From assembly GCA_964035795.1 (NCBI GenBank), contig OZ038320.1, positions 29,822,875-29,886,874 of the forward strand: a stretch of 64,000 nucleotides of DNA, read 5' to 3'. Every line of letters starts with the position of its first letter. Position 1 is the first letter of the stretch. A program made the translations under genes and the position numbers. Below, in pieces: positions 1 through 15,400 of this stretch. The stretch comes from Pterobdella sp. o SKG-2022. Taxonomy: Eukaryota > Annelida > Clitellata > Hirudinida > Piscicolidae. The notes below the pieces were generated by a model. That model was not told the origin of the DNA, did not search any database, and was given only the letters and a program-made list of their open reading frames with translations.

Positions 1-280
1 TGTATTCACCAAGTCATTATCTTTTATTTATTAAGAGCTCCACTTTTTGCCTAAATGTTTTTTATTTTTATTATCAGTTATTTTATTTTTTGCAAATATG
101 TTTTTAAGGTTTTTGTAAAAATTTATTTTTTTTAAGTTCCTATTTCCAAAGAATTTTTATCTCAAAAATAATCAAGATTGATAATTAAGAAATAAATTTG
201 TAATCAACGTTTTATATTTAACTAATTTTCTTTTAACCATTCAATAAACTCCTTATTAACATATAACATTTAATGGTTTA

Positions 281-474
281 CTGCAAATTATTTGAACACT
301 AAAGGTAATTTTATTAAGTATAAAGCTTTTCGTTAGCAAAGTAATATTATCAAGTACGTTAAAATTCAAAGACACCGTTGTTTAAACAATTTTAACGTAC
401 TTGGTAGTGTTACTTTGTTAACGAAAAGCTTTGTACTTAATAAAATTACCTTCAGTGTTCAAATAATTTTTAGT
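281..474. mobile_element. Hairpin MITE, family 1 copy A
   Basis: Two long arms form an inverted repeat. The left arm begins CTGCAAATTATTTGAACAC and the right arm ends with its diverged complement. Inside, the left arm reads AAGCTTTTCGTTAGCAAAG and the right arm reads CTTTGTTAACGAAAAGCTTT. A second copy with the same termini lies at 60189-60343. No transposase frame is present, so this looks like a non-autonomous foldback element. Target-site duplications were not established. Confidence 0.75.
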
Positions 475-1530
475 ATTTACTTTGGCTAAAGAAGATTATT
501 ATATAATGGTTTGCTCAAAGGTACTACATTTGGTTTCACACTACTGTCCAACCATCCCTCCAACAACATTCATCCTATATATTTTATCGGTAATTTACTT
601 GTATTTAATGTTTTTTCAGTTAATTTTAATAAAAGGAAAAATTATTATATCAGATTCAGAATTTAATTGGTTTATTATTGGTTTAGCAGGTTTGATATTC
701 ACATTTATTTAAAATTTCCTAAGACCCCTGTTAATTTGTCGGTTTTTTTAATTATTTCTTCTTTAATTTTTTTTTTATTATTTATTTTTATAAAATCAAT
801 TAATTAAAAAAAATAAATGTGACTCACAAATGAAAGAAGAGTTTCACACTAAAGACTTATACAACTTCGACCAGGTGATTAAATAAAAATATAATTTACC
901 ATACCACATATTTTAATCAAGAATGTTTTCATACAAACTTCATATATAACTCAACTGCATTTAAACTCAGTTTAAACACTCAAAAGCAGAACTCAGAAAC
1001 TTTTGGTAATTCCTAATTCCAAGCTCAGAGGAGAACAGTTGTTATATACAGTTTGGGCTATCATGAACGCAGTTAGGTTTAATGTATATAGTTTCAATTC
1101 TATTAATGTTTCGTATTTGATTTTATTTTAGTTTTGTATTGTATGATGTTGTATTGCATTTTAATTGCTTTTATAGTTTAGGTTGTATTGGTAAGTTTTG
1201 AAGATATTGGGTGTTTTTTCCGTTCAATATGTTTTTATACAGCATTGCAACCATTTCTGATGAATTTATATTAAAAAAAACTATATTTTGAAAAATTTTA
1301 AGTTTTATCCTACTACATGAAAAACAATTTTAAATGATAATTTATAAAAAAAACTGATAGAGCTTTTTTTTTATGAATAAATCACAAATAGGTGATGATT
1401 TTATGCATCTTAATGTTCCAGAGATTATTCCTACTAAACACAACATAAATTATTATCAAATGCATATAGAAATTTATCAAAGTTTTTTTCTTATCTGTTA
1501 CACAGTTCTTAAACATTAGTCTTGATTTTG

Positions 1531-1831
1531 AGATTATATCAGAAAAATATTTATTAACGAGCACTGATTATGATCGCTTGTTCAAAGATATGACTGTTGA
1601 TGAGATCGGAATCCAGAAACAAATAAAAGACTTTAAAAAAGACTCAAAAGACCCTAAAAACAAATACATTATGTTTATGCTAGTTTCAGACCGGATTCTA
1701 TTCCGGTAATCTCAGATTACGGAAGTTTCCGAGGTATTTGGTACAACAACAAACCCTCACTAATCAGCATACAGAGCAACGGTACTAGTAACAAACGCAG
1801 TTCAAGGCTTTTAAAATGGTGAAATTTTGAG
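1531..1831 (+). pseudogene. Decayed caspase p20-like fragment
   Basis: An open stretch of about 60 codons (1531-1709) has the layout of the caspase large subunit: TDYDRLFKDMTVDEI, then a charged linker, then KYIMFMLVSD where caspases have the SHG histidine motif. It hits a stop at about 1707. A second frame resumes near 1700 with NNKPSLISIQSNGT, which lines up with the KPKLF-IQACRG active-site block. Here the catalytic cysteine motif is replaced, and the frame stops near 1830. The frame break, the in-frame stops and the missing catalytic residues all point to a dead copy. Similarity is judged by eye only, and no other caspase exons were found nearby. Confidence 0.4.
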
Positions 1832-3875
1832 CTATTTTCAATAGAAAAATTGATTTATCTTAATATTCTTCATGATGATAAAACCTTTGACTATATCAGT
1901 CGTTAAGGGTTTTATCATTGCTTGAAAGAGTATTCAAATCAATGCATAAAGCTAATAGAAATTTGAAATGAAAGTTCTTCAGCTTAAATTGTTAATCTGT
2001 CAATTCTCCGCACAACATTGACGAAATTTTCCGTTAAAAATTTGATTGCTTTCCAATAATTCCGTGGAAACTATGATTGCAAAACTGAAATTATGAGCAT
2101 AAAACAATTGATTCTTGCAAAACAAAGGGTTAGTTTTAAACTTTAATTAATATTTTATTTAATATTAAGCTGAATATTTTAAAAAACATGTCATCATTAT
2201 GTTATATTATGTTTAAATATAATTGCGACTACAAAATGGATCAAAAATTAAGCCATCAACTTTTCAGTATTACTTCTCAAAGCAATTCAAAATTCAAAAA
2301 TAATAGCTATCAGTTTTGATTGACGGGTATACTATTAAATAAGTTATCAATATAATAATTACAAACTTGGCGTATACAGAGTGCTTTAAAACCTATTGAA
2401 TATACACAATTGCATGCCTGGCTGTGAAAATTAAGTTACTTTTAACCCATTAATTCTTCAAAAAAAATTTTTATTGGAAAAAAAAACATGTAGCAACAAT
2501 GGAGATGTATTATCACATTACAATTTATTTTGAATTTATTTATGTATTTTCTGCTTGCCAGTTTTGATTTTTTTATGTAAATGTGAAGATTTTTGATAAA
2601 TCAAATAAAAAACAAATTTTTTGGAGTTAACTTCATCCTATCACATTAATTATACAATTTAATAATAATTCATGATAAGATACTAATGTAGCTTTTTTTT
2701 TGGCGAATAAATCATATTTTTCTTTCGAATGATAATGCTTAGAAATACTGGCGCAGTATACAATTTAAACCATTACCAAACACTTGAAAGATGTCCTTAA
2801 AAGGCGTTTATCAGCCTATTTTTTTATCTGAATTATTCTAACAGTTTTTATTTAAGTTATATTTTGGTATTATATACCTGATTATTTAAAAAAAGTGAGT
2901 AATACAAAACTTGAGATTTAAGTGTAAAAAACAGTATCAAAAGGATTATCATACAACGATGCTATTTGTTAGTAGAAATTACATTATCAAGTAATAAGAA
3001 ATTAAATAGTAATAAAAATTAAAAATATCTATTTTTAAAAGTCTTGATTAAGAAAAATTGGAAATATTGTTTTCACATTTAATTTTTACCCGCTTTGAAA
3101 AGTATTCGACAATAAATTACATTTTTTCCATCTTTTAAAAACAGCAGATGTTTTTGTGCAAAAACTTATTTGAAATTTCAAAAAAATTATGAATAAAAAT
3201 TTAGTGAACTTAGAAATGATAATTTTCACATAATTATACTCTTTTCAGTCGTGATTGCTTACTTTATGGTTATATATATATATATATATATGTACATTAT
3301 CATTCATAAAAAACTAATTTTAAATCGAATGTAACAATGCAATGTAACGAACCAAAATTTTACAAGAAATTCAATAAATTTTGACAAAAATAAAGCTTCT
3401 ATTATTAATTTAATTTTGCATATCAAATTATATCTTTTCAAAAACAACTTCAATAGATATATCTTGGTGAAAATCGTATTTGGAAGCGTTTAAATGGAAC
3501 AAATAGAATAAAAATACTTGAACAAATATATAAAATCGAAAAAATATATCCATCAATATTTTTTTGAAACTTAAAAATTACTTGATTATTATAATAAAAA
3601 TCAAAATATTAATTTAGTTTTTTTAGACCTTAATGCCATTAATTCTTAGCGCCTCTGTATCAAGCCAAAATTGTAAGCTGGGGGTATATAAACGTTTGTA
3701 ATCTTTCACTAAGTTATAACCACAATATTGTTATTTTTTGCCCCATAACGTTGCCACTATTTTTGTTTTCCACGAAGATCTTTCTGTTAAGGTTCAGTGA
3801 CAATATCAAAGATTTGTAATAATAGAATAATAATCTTAATAATAAGGATAATCGTATAAATAAAAAATAAAAATT
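1832..3875. other. AT-rich intergenic sequence, no gene seen
   Basis: No exon-like or conserved coding stretch was found on either strand. A small inverted repeat (ATGATAAAACC ... GGTTTTATCAT) lies at about 1874-1919. A short (TA)n run occurs at about 3269-3291. Confidence 0.6.
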
Positions 3876-5547
<1,672 letters not shown>

Positions 5548-5622
5548 TCCACATGGAGTAGTGCTCTATGACACCAATCAATTGCGCAACCGAAACCCCA
5601 ACTAAAGGTGATCAAAAGGTCG
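5548..5622 (+). repeat. Dispersed repeat copy abutting the (ACTT)n tract
   Basis: The stretch contains CACATGGAGTAGTG and then AATTGCGCAACCGAAACCC. The same two blocks occur in reverse complement at 40339-40402, so this is an interspersed element. The tetranucleotide array starts directly at its 3' side, as expected for a SINE- or LINE-like tail that expanded. Confidence 0.6.
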
Positions 5623-6300
<678 letters not shown>

Positions 6301-6909
6301 AATTATTATGGTTTTTTTTATGATTAAACTAAAGTCAAAAAGAATTATTTTTCTACTGACGTCATGGTGATTTCCATTTCAGAAAATCATTTGAAGCTAA
6401 TGAAAAGAGACACATTTTGTCAATTTCAAAATTTTTTTTGATTAGTTTTATCTTTATTTTCTAAATTTTATACTTTTCACGATTTTTTTTAATTTCAAAT
6501 TAATGAGTAGATATGAAAAAAAATATTTTTTTAAACTATAAAATTTATTTTATAATTTATAAATTAAAAAAAAAAATCTTTTAAGCATTTAAAAGCACGA
6601 AGAATCTTATGCATTTTTTGAAGATAATGATTTCAAAAGAATTTTGAACAAAATAATGAAAAATAGATTCAATTTCAAATGTTTCGTGTTTTTCAAATAC
6701 ATCAATAGTCACACACAATTTGTTTGAATGTTAGTATTGATTTATGGTTTCCAACATCGAAACCTTTCAATCAATTTCAAATCAGTTTATGTTAAATAAA
6801 TAGCAATTCAATTAATTTAACCTTGTCATAATACTTTAGTATATATACATAGATTTAATATAATATACGAAGACAAATAAATATAGAAGTATTTTTAATT
6901 CAATTATTT

Positions 6910-6982
6910 GGGGAACTAGCTCAGATGGTAGAGCGCACGCTTAGCATGCGAGAGGTACGGGGATCGATGCGCCGGTTCTCCA
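6910..6982 (+). tRNA. tRNA-Ala (anticodon AGC)
   Basis: A cloverleaf of 73 nt can be drawn. The acceptor stem GGGGAAC pairs with GTTCTCC (one G-U pair), with discriminator A. The D-arm region TAGCTCAGATGGTAGAGC is a canonical A box. The anticodon loop is TTAGCAT, giving AGC, and the T-loop region is GGATCGATG. The anticodon stem (CACGC with GCGAG) and the T stem (CGGGG with CGCCG) each carry an imperfection relative to the usual alanine tRNA, so this may be a slightly decayed copy. There is no intron. The gene is isolated in repeat-rich DNA. Confidence 0.85.
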
Positions 6983-8264
6983 TGTTTTTGGTAAGATATT
7001 ATAATTATTCTTTAAATTTTTTGATATTTATCGTAAAACGAAAAAGATTTTAGATACATTGTATTTTTCAAAAAACAAAAATTTTCGAAAAATTAAACTT
7101 TGTCATAATTCATTAGTATAAATCTTATAATTTTTAATTGGAAAAGCATACAAAACCTAAAAATGGCTATTAATTATAATACTTGTCTTCATTTTTGTAT
7201 GTATTTTTCTTTTTGTATCAATTTGTCTATCCTATTTTTTCAGCTTTATATCTACATTCAGAGCTGAAAACTTGATTATGTGAATTTGAGGTATAGAAAG
7301 TTCGGTTTTATCAAGTTATTTTTAAATTTAAATTTGTATGTTTTAAGCTAATTGCTAATTGTTCCACTAAAGGTATTCTAATTCATTGTTAATTAAAACT
7401 GTATAATTAACATTATAATCTTGCTCTCTAATTAACCTTATACACTTTTCTTTCAATTAGCGCAATTAACTAAATTCAATTTTTTTTGAATATGACAGCT
7501 ATTTAAAATTTTTATCAAATATATTTCGTCTATTTCAACAATATAAACTATTGAATATTTCAAATTGCTTCAAATGCGGCAATCTTTCACGTAATGTAGT
7601 TCATTATATTTACACCTTATAGCTGTGCATTCACATTTATTCCACGATTTTTAAAAAGAACTAAAGTTTCACAAAGCAACAAAAATATTCAGAAGGTATT
7701 TAAAGTCAATCTCTTGTATTATTATTGATACATAATATGATAGGCTTATTGATATTTCTTTCAAAAGCTAAACTTTTTCCAAATCCTTCATTTTTTGAAA
7801 GAAATTTTGTATTCTTCCGATACAATTATTGCTATAATGTCAACTGCAATCGTTAAAACACGATATGGCAGGTGCAAATTTATTTGAAGTTAAATCCAAT
7901 TAAACATTTTTTTTGAGCTTGAATTGTTTCATTAATCTTTTTTTATCAGATTTTTTGCTGTATTTTTTTCATATAAATACCTGAAACAACATTATGAGGA
8001 TTCCACAGTGAATCGATAACTTCTTTATGTAATAGAGCTCCGATAATTTTCATTAGCTAAAATAGCCTATTAACAAAATTGATTTGTTTATTCATATTCA
8101 ATTGGACTTATTAGTTTTATTATAAAAACTTTTTCATTTACTTATTTATTCTGTTATTTTATTTTTCTGATTTTTCTTTTCTTATAGCTTTTAGTTAATT
8201 TCATTTCAATACTTTAGAATTTTACTTTCATTATTCATGCTGATGGTTGTAGAAGTAATAATCA
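6983..8264. other. AT-rich intergenic sequence, no gene seen
   Basis: No coding exon, RNA gene or strong repeat was recognised here. Confidence 0.55.
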
Positions 8265-8342
8265 ACGTGAACCATAAAAACACGACAATATTTGAATTAT
8301 TACAATTCAAATATAGGCGTGATTTTGTGATTCACAATTTTA
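8265..8342. mobile_element. Short foldback element
   Basis: GTGAACCATAAAAACACG at the left pairs with CGTGATTTTGTGATTCAC at the right, and an inner arm pair (ATTTGAATT with AATTCAAAT) also folds. The left terminus matches the repeat family at 9703-9784 and 57086-57168, so this is a compact palindromic relative. Confidence 0.65.
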
Positions 8343-8368
8343 AGGCTAACTATTCGCAATAATATTAA

Positions 8369-8900
8369 ATGCCTCACATCTCTAGACTAAACTACTGCAA
8401 CTCTCTTCTCTACTCTCTTCCATCAAAACTCATTAGGAAATTACAAAAAATTAAAAACCATATTGCACGCATTGTTCTCTACTGTGACGTCTTCACCCCA
8501 TCTACCCAATGTCTAGACAAGCTTCACTGGCTTCCTATACCCAAAAGGCTCATTTTCAAGCTAGCTACTCTCACCTACAATTGTCATCACTCAAAAACCC
8601 CTGGGTATCTCTACAAACTCACCAATAATAAAAATTTTCTTTCTTTGTTAAGATCGAGAAACTCTCCATTTTACCAACCAGTTGGCAAAACCAAGTACTT
8701 TAGTAGATCATTTAGCCATGCAGCACCTTCATTATGGAACGCTCTCTTTAATGAAATCAGATCACTTTCTCGTCAACAATTCAAAGCATCCTCAAGACTT
8801 ATTTGTATAAACTATAATCTTTTCATAAACTATATTTGTATTTTTAAGCGCCTCTGATACATGTTAAATTTATGTGAAAAGTGCGCTATCTGAACGTAAA
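8369..8900 (+). mobile_element. 5'-truncated CR1/L2-like LINE, reverse transcriptase C-terminus
   Basis: An open frame of about 160 codons carries the typical C-terminal end of CR1/L2-type non-LTR polymerases: SRLNYCNSLLYSLPSKLIRK, then LHWLPIPKRLIFKLA and SFSHAAPSLWNALFNEIRS. The polymerase catalytic core and the endonuclease are missing, so the copy is dead on arrival by 5' truncation. Past the stop, AAGCGCCTCTGATACATG and GTGCGCTATCTG resemble the small GCGC hairpin seen in the 3' UTR of such LINEs. Confidence 0.8.
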
Positions 8901-8927
8901 TCAACAAAAATGATGTTACCATGGCAG

Positions 8928-9026
8928 TTAGCAACGTCTTTAAGTTTGTATACTTGATAATGTGAGTTCAGCTTACGAAAAGCTTTGTGTTATCATTCAG
9001 TAAATGAAAGTGTTTGATTCAAATCG
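8928..9026 (+). mobile_element. Hairpin-MITE half copy, family 3
   Basis: The segment contains ACTTGATAATGTGAG, then CTTACGAAAAGCTTTGTGTT, then CAGTAAATGAAAGTGTTTG. It matches the right half of the full hairpin at 44980-45119 and a shorter piece near 12182. Only one arm is clearly present. Confidence 0.6.
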
Positions 9027-9702
9027 CTCAATAATTTTGTTTTAATATTGAAAACAATTTTCAAAATGGAAGTTTTTGAAACAAGCTTTCATATTGTGAA
9101 GAAATTCAATAAAAAAAAAGTTTCAATTTATTTCCGTATTATTTTATTTTAATATGTTCAAAAACAATAATTTCAAACACTATCTCAGCTTAAATACTCA
9201 GAAATATTCAGAATTACAAAACCTACGCAACATTAAAATAATATGTACAAACCAAAGAAATTCTGTGAAAAAAATATTCAACAATAATAACACATTACAC
9301 TTTTTCTATAAATTTTTGAAAAATTTATTACTGAAAAACACAAAGGTTTTTTTAAAAAGAAGAATTTTTTACATATATTTTATTTACACGAGACAATTTC
9401 TTGATGATTTCATCCTTACTATGAATCATTAGCTAATGAATATTCTATTAAAAGCAAAGGTTGTTCGGCTCATTTAGGCATCATTAGTTTTAAAATAAAA
9501 ATCTCAAAGCTATAGTTTTTAAAATCTACTGTTTTACTATATAGACTGTTGTATTAACTATAAGTTAGTATTGGAAAAGTTCAGTATTTGTTTTAATAAA
9601 GTATTTATCTATAAAACATCAATTTGATGACTTTTGATACAATAGTATATAAACCCATAACTACAATAATAAAATTTCATTGTGAATATTTAGCCTCAAA
9701 AT

Positions 9703-9784
9703 TGTGAATCCTAAAAACATGACAATATTTGAATTTTTATTTGACAAAGTTTTTCGATATATTCTTTATCATCATCAGGTAACC
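9703..9784 (+). repeat. Dispersed 82-bp repeat copy
   Basis: GTGAATCCTAAAAACATGAC at the start and TTTTTCGATATATTCT plus ATCATCATCAGGTAACC at the end match 57086-57168 closely in the same orientation. A copy of the dispersed 40-bp motif (9788-9830, reversed) abuts it directly. Confidence 0.7.
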
Positions 9785-10378
9785 ATTGCTAATGTTTTAT
9801 GGTAAGACCACACTTACCGAAAATTATAGCTTAAGTTTAATTAAATGTATTGGAATTCTTCAAATGAAGTTTATAGATAATTACTGTATTAAAATACATA
9901 AGATGAGCACTTTTTCATTTTCGTCTACATAGCACTAGGGGATAGGTTTGGTTATAAAAAGAAAATCTCTTAGTTAAATAACTAGAGAAACTTTATACAA
10001 CCATTTTGATAAACTTTTGAAAGTTTATAATAACGATGATTTTGAAATCTCAGTTGAAAAAAAAGTTGTATGTTTTCATGATGGATGTATAATTTGTTTC
10101 ATAATTACTTCCGAAATGTCCCGTAAGCTTCACAAGCGGACGTTTTATTAATACAAATTGAAATATATTCAATTATAAGCCTTCAGAATACGTTAGAGAA
10201 AGCGGTTTTTGTAATTCTAAGCTGGTTCTTTCCAAGTTTACTTTAAATAAACTATATTATTCAAAAATTTCATGAAATTTTTAAAAAAATTAAGAAAATT
10301 TTAAAAATAAAAACTATTTTCAATCTTTTTTGAAATATTCAACCATACCTGAAACTAAACCCGTTTGTTTCTTAAGAA

Positions 10379-10870
10379 TGCGCGCTCAAAAAATAGGAGT
10401 GTTTTAGGACAAACTGAAAAAGGCACATATCTCGGCTTCTAATTATTTTTTAATTATGTAATACACTTTAAAATGATCCTCTCAATCGTTACTAAAAGTT
10501 GGCATAAAAAAAAATCGCCATTTCGACCAAGTTGCATTTTTGTAAAATGCCACGATATGTGATATTTTTCGAAAATTTTAAAGTGCTCAAAACTTAGGAA
10601 AGGTTACTTTTATGAAAAGTGCATTTGAAAAAGAAGAATTTCGATATGAAACTTTTGCATTTTCAAATGTTAGTTTGGCAGCTGTGCGCGCTTAGCTTGA
10701 GTGTTTTGGGAAAAACTGAAAAATGCACATATCTCGGCTTCTAATTACTTGTTAATTATGAAATACACCTTAAAATGATCCTCTCGATTGTTACTGGATG
10801 TTAGCACTAAATAAACCACCATTTCGAATAAGTTTTTCATGTTTTGAAAATCGGTTTTCGAAAGTTGTTA
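10379..10870 (+). repeat. Two-copy tandem duplication, period about 305 bp
   Basis: GCACATATCTCGGCTTCTAA and TAAAATGATCCTCTC recur in the same order about 305 bp apart, first in 10379-10560 and again in 10684-10870. Both copies start near TGCGCGCT. The copies have diverged, so this is an old duplication. No coding content is recognised. Confidence 0.75.
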
Positions 10871-12465
10871 CATACAATTTACAAATAAAAGTTGATAAAT
10901 ACTTGAAGAGAAAATTCAACAATTTTTCTTAATTTTCTTTTTGTCACGCCCGCTTTAAAAAGAGTTTTGTGAAGAGCCTTTTCATACCAGCAAGTTTCAA
11001 TGAAACCAAACTTAAAAAAAAATTTTCAGACTTGAAATAAATACCGGAAAAATAATTGAGAAAAATGGTGGTATGTAGTGTAAATAGAACAAAAGTGCGA
11101 TGAAGCATCACAAGTGAATGAAACCTTGAAGTTTTGTAGCACTTTCTAAAGAAAGAAAAAAGAAAAAACACGAGCTTTGAAGAGTCTTTTGTTTTATTTA
11201 AAAAATTTTCTTTTTTTAAAAATCAGCGCTAAATGATTTGTGCTTGAGTAATTGTGTCTTATGTTGTGTTAATTACGTCGCACTGTCAAGACTAATAAAT
11301 AATATTGTGAATAAATAATACAACAGTGTGTTTGAGAAATAAATAAAAATACAGAATAAAATGTATTCAAAAAAAATTTTTGATGGAAAGATGAAGATAA
11401 GTTGATAAAATACTGGATCCATCACTTTTGACCGTTAAGAACAATAAGAAATAGCCTCAACTACATGAGCTGGCAGATTAGTTGATAAGAAAATAGTATG
11501 TAATATGGAGCTGACTGAATCTTTTTAATCAACTACCTCCAAAAGATAAATAAAAGCAGTTTTTCCTGTAATGAGAGGTCATTTGGTTCTGGGCATATTT
11601 ATATTTAGCATCATGACATTTCATCTTTGTAGCCAGCTACTCCGAATGCAATCAAAAAATAGCGTCAAAAAAAATTGATATAAACAACAGTAAAGTTCAG
11701 TTTAGTGTGGAGGTTTGATATATTATTTTTAATTACCAAAAAATCCGAAATTGAAAACTAAAACTCATCAAAAGGGCAAAATTGAAAAGCAGGCGCCAAG
11801 GAGTGTTCGAAGCGTGAAAAGTGTTTAGTTTGTTGATAAGCCGTGAAATGAAAAAAATTCTAAATTAAAAAATATATTCATTTCTGACATATATCTTGGT
11901 GTTTACGAGGTTTTGTTTCAAAAGTATTTTCTAATAACGATGAAGTATTGGACTGTTAAATTAGTTGTCATGACACTTTTAAATGATTAGGATATTACCA
12001 TAATTATGATATATAAACTATATATATTAGCGATAGTTCAAAAGTATTGAGTTTTTTGTAAATCGAGTGAGATTTTTTTTCAATAAAAATTTAAATGCGA
12101 AGTTAATATAAGCTTTACTATTTAGATTTTATATTTTAATTCGTCAAGCCAGATATAACTATTCAATACGTCTATACCTCCACTTGATAATGTAAGTTCA
12201 TCTTACGAATAAAATGAACTCCTAAAAGTATTTTTCTTTGAATATTAAATTTTATCATTTTTGTTTGTGCTGAGTTTTATTTTATAAATTTAAAATTTTC
12301 AAACATACAATAAAAAAATAATTTTGAGTTTTTTGTTAAAAAAAAAAGTTTAGTTATAAAAAAGTAAAATCAGGCGCTTTTTAATTAGTTTTTAGTCTGT
12401 TTATCTAACGTATCGTTCTTTTAGTCAATACCCAGCTTAATTTTCCCATTTCATATAAAATATAA
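10871..12465. other. Intergenic sequence upstream of SGTA
   Basis: No exon was recognised. A short fragment of the family-3 hairpin repeat sits near 12182-12212. A pyrimidine tract ending in TTTTAG at 12420-12424 lies 42 nt before the SGTA start codon and looks like a splice acceptor for the 5' UTR. Confidence 0.5.
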
Positions 12466-15400
12466 ATGGAAGACAACAAAAAATTAGTTTTGTCTTTTTT
12501 ACATTTTCTAGACGACCAGCAACGTTCTTCGGCCTTGAATAATGACGATATAGAAAGTCTAGATGGCAAGCCGATATTAAAGCTTAAGTTCAATTTATTA
12601 AATTTAAAGTATTTTATTAATTTTTAGTCGCTATTCAATGTCTTGAGTCTGTCTACAAAACAAGTATAAGAGATGTAGAAGCCATTGAAAAGTTTAAACT
12701 GCCTGGCTCTTTACCTTTAATTTTTCATGCCGGATTGGAAGCTTTGGTAAATTTGTTTTTATTTTGAATAAATTTGTTCAATGTTACACAACTTGTTTCA
12801 GAAAGACAAAGAATCAGTTGTAGTTGATAGAGAAAAAGCAGAAAAATTAAAAGTTGAAGGTGGAGTATTATTTTAACGAAAAAAATTATTTTTCTAATAT
12901 AATCTTTTTACAGCTCCAAAGAATATATTTTAAATAGTTGTGATGTGGTTTTTTAAAACTAATTTATTATGTGAAATATAATTTAACAATGTGTACAAGG
13001 TGGTATTAATAAATTTTGAGTTATAGTTTTATAATATGGTAAAATACTTAAAACTTTTTCAAAATAATTTTTATAAACTTCAGAAAACTAAGAATATAAA
13101 AATTTTAAATAAGTTTAGTTTAAAGTTCATTCAAACATTCTCATATTTTTAGACATTTTTTATCTTTTTTGGGTTGTTAACAATTATTGGCTTTTTTCAC
13201 CATTAATCAATTTGACATGAAGTTCAAAAAAACAGCAAATATTACATATGATTAAATTAAAGATATTTATTTATATAGTTTTTATCAAACACCAACTCAT
13301 CTGACTACAAACTTCATGACTTTTATGAACACATCTTGCTAACACTAAAGTTGTTTTCAGCAAGACAGTAAATAATTTTTAAAATTACAACACTCATTTT
13401 GACACTTTAATCATATTCAAATCACACCATTTACTGCAAAATCCCAACGACTCATTTCCATATGACATTGATGCTCTTACAGAGCTTTTATGAACTAAAA
13501 TAAAAAACTTGGAACACTGCCACATTTTTTAAGCTTTGTACTGCCTGCTTTTTTTCTTGCAGTTAACACTGTTTCTTAATCACTGCTAAAATCTTTTTTA
13601 CAGAAAAAATTACATGTAGATTCCACAGGATGTGTGCTTTACTTAATGCTACCTTCACATTTCAGATATTTTTTGGATTTATCTAGCATATATCGAGCAA
13701 ATGCTTTTCAAATACACTAGTGAATTACCCATCATTCATTTATTAAAAACTTCTCATAGATCTAATTTACATTTCTGCACTTTCTCTACTAGACTGAGGC
13801 CTTTGAAAGATTATTTTTCCAAAAAATTTTTTTTCTATAAAAAAGTTTCCTTTTCAAACATGGCATCATTCAAACAAAGCGAACCATCTGCATATAATAT
13901 AACACCCGCTATTGCTAATACAAACATGATCTCAAGGTAACGACCACATGTTCAAGGAGGCATATAAGGAAGCCATTGAGGCATATAGTGAGGCCATCAA
14001 GTGTGACCCTCACAATGCTGTGTACTTCTGCAACAGGTCTGCTTTTTTTCCTTTCGTCCATTCATTTATACTTCATCCTACTATATGTCTATTTATTTAC
14101 CTGTATCCATCTATCTGTCTAGTTATCTATCTTTACATTTACAAATGTATCTATTTACCCATTCAATCATGTATTTATCAATTCATTTGTTTGTTCATAT
14201 ATCCATTAATCGGCTTTTCTATTGATTCATTTATCCATCCAACTATATAGGGCGGCAGCTTTTGGGAAGATAGGTGATTTGAACAAGTCTATAAGTGATT
14301 GCCAACAGGCCATTGTGCTTGACCCAAGCTATGCCAAAGCTTATGGAAGGAAAGGGTGGGTCTAATTTAAATAAGTACTTTTATTAATTGGAAAAAAAAG
14401 CAAACAGCTAAAGTTTAGGAATGGTAGATCTCAAATTACGATAATTTTGAATTTAGCTTCAGATCAATCTAGAAATTTTTCCCAATAAATGGCTTGTACT
14501 AAAACTTTGGATTCAGGGGTTATGAGTAATTTAGACTGAATGCTATCCATTCAATTTATCAAAAGATATGCAACATTATAATTTAATATGATTACTCAAA
14601 AAATTTATATAAGACACCTGTAATATTTAATATGTGTATATCCTGTCTATGTTTAAGTTATTACTAATACTTCAATATTCTATATATAGAAGGTTGAATC
14701 TGTGTGCACTGTAAAATTATTTTATAAAAACTCATTGTTAATTTAATTAAGTCTTTCAAAAATTTCTATATAGTTATACTTTTGTTATTATTTATTGGAA
14801 AGTCGTAACTAAAATTTATAAATAATCATGGTGCTAATATTAATCATTGGGAAACGCTCATTAAAGAAATATGAGTGGACTTCTCATCTATTATTCATGA
14901 AACTCTTCAACCAGTTGATTATTAATTTTGAAAATTTTAGTTTATTTAATTTCTTTAACGATAAATCAGGATTTATGCTCTCAAGCCCTTTAGTGAGACC
15001 AATTTGAAAATTATTCTCATTAACTATATATAAGACCCCAAACACGTAACATACACACACGTCTTCACCTTATACAGACTGGCACACACAGCACTGAACC
15101 AGCACCAGGAAGCAAAGGAGTGCTACTTGAAAGCATCTCAACTCGATCCATCCAACACATCCTACCAAGATAACCTCTCTATGGCCGAGAACAGTCTTAG
15201 GAATAACCAGGTGGGTTCATGGCTAGTTTGTTGGGTGAATAGGTGAAGAATGGTTGATTAGTTTTTTTGTCCTGATTATCATGGACTTTCAGTATTATTT
15301 TAGTTTGAAGCTACCTTTAAGAAAGTAAGCCAAACATTAGTTTTACAAGGCGCTACTACATGTAAACCACCTCTAGCAAAGCATAAATACGTTAAATCAG

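Noticed and set aside
9154..9432. 92-codon lysine/asparagine-rich plus-strand frame
   Set aside because: Composition matches AT-rich noncoding DNA, and no homology or upstream signals were seen.
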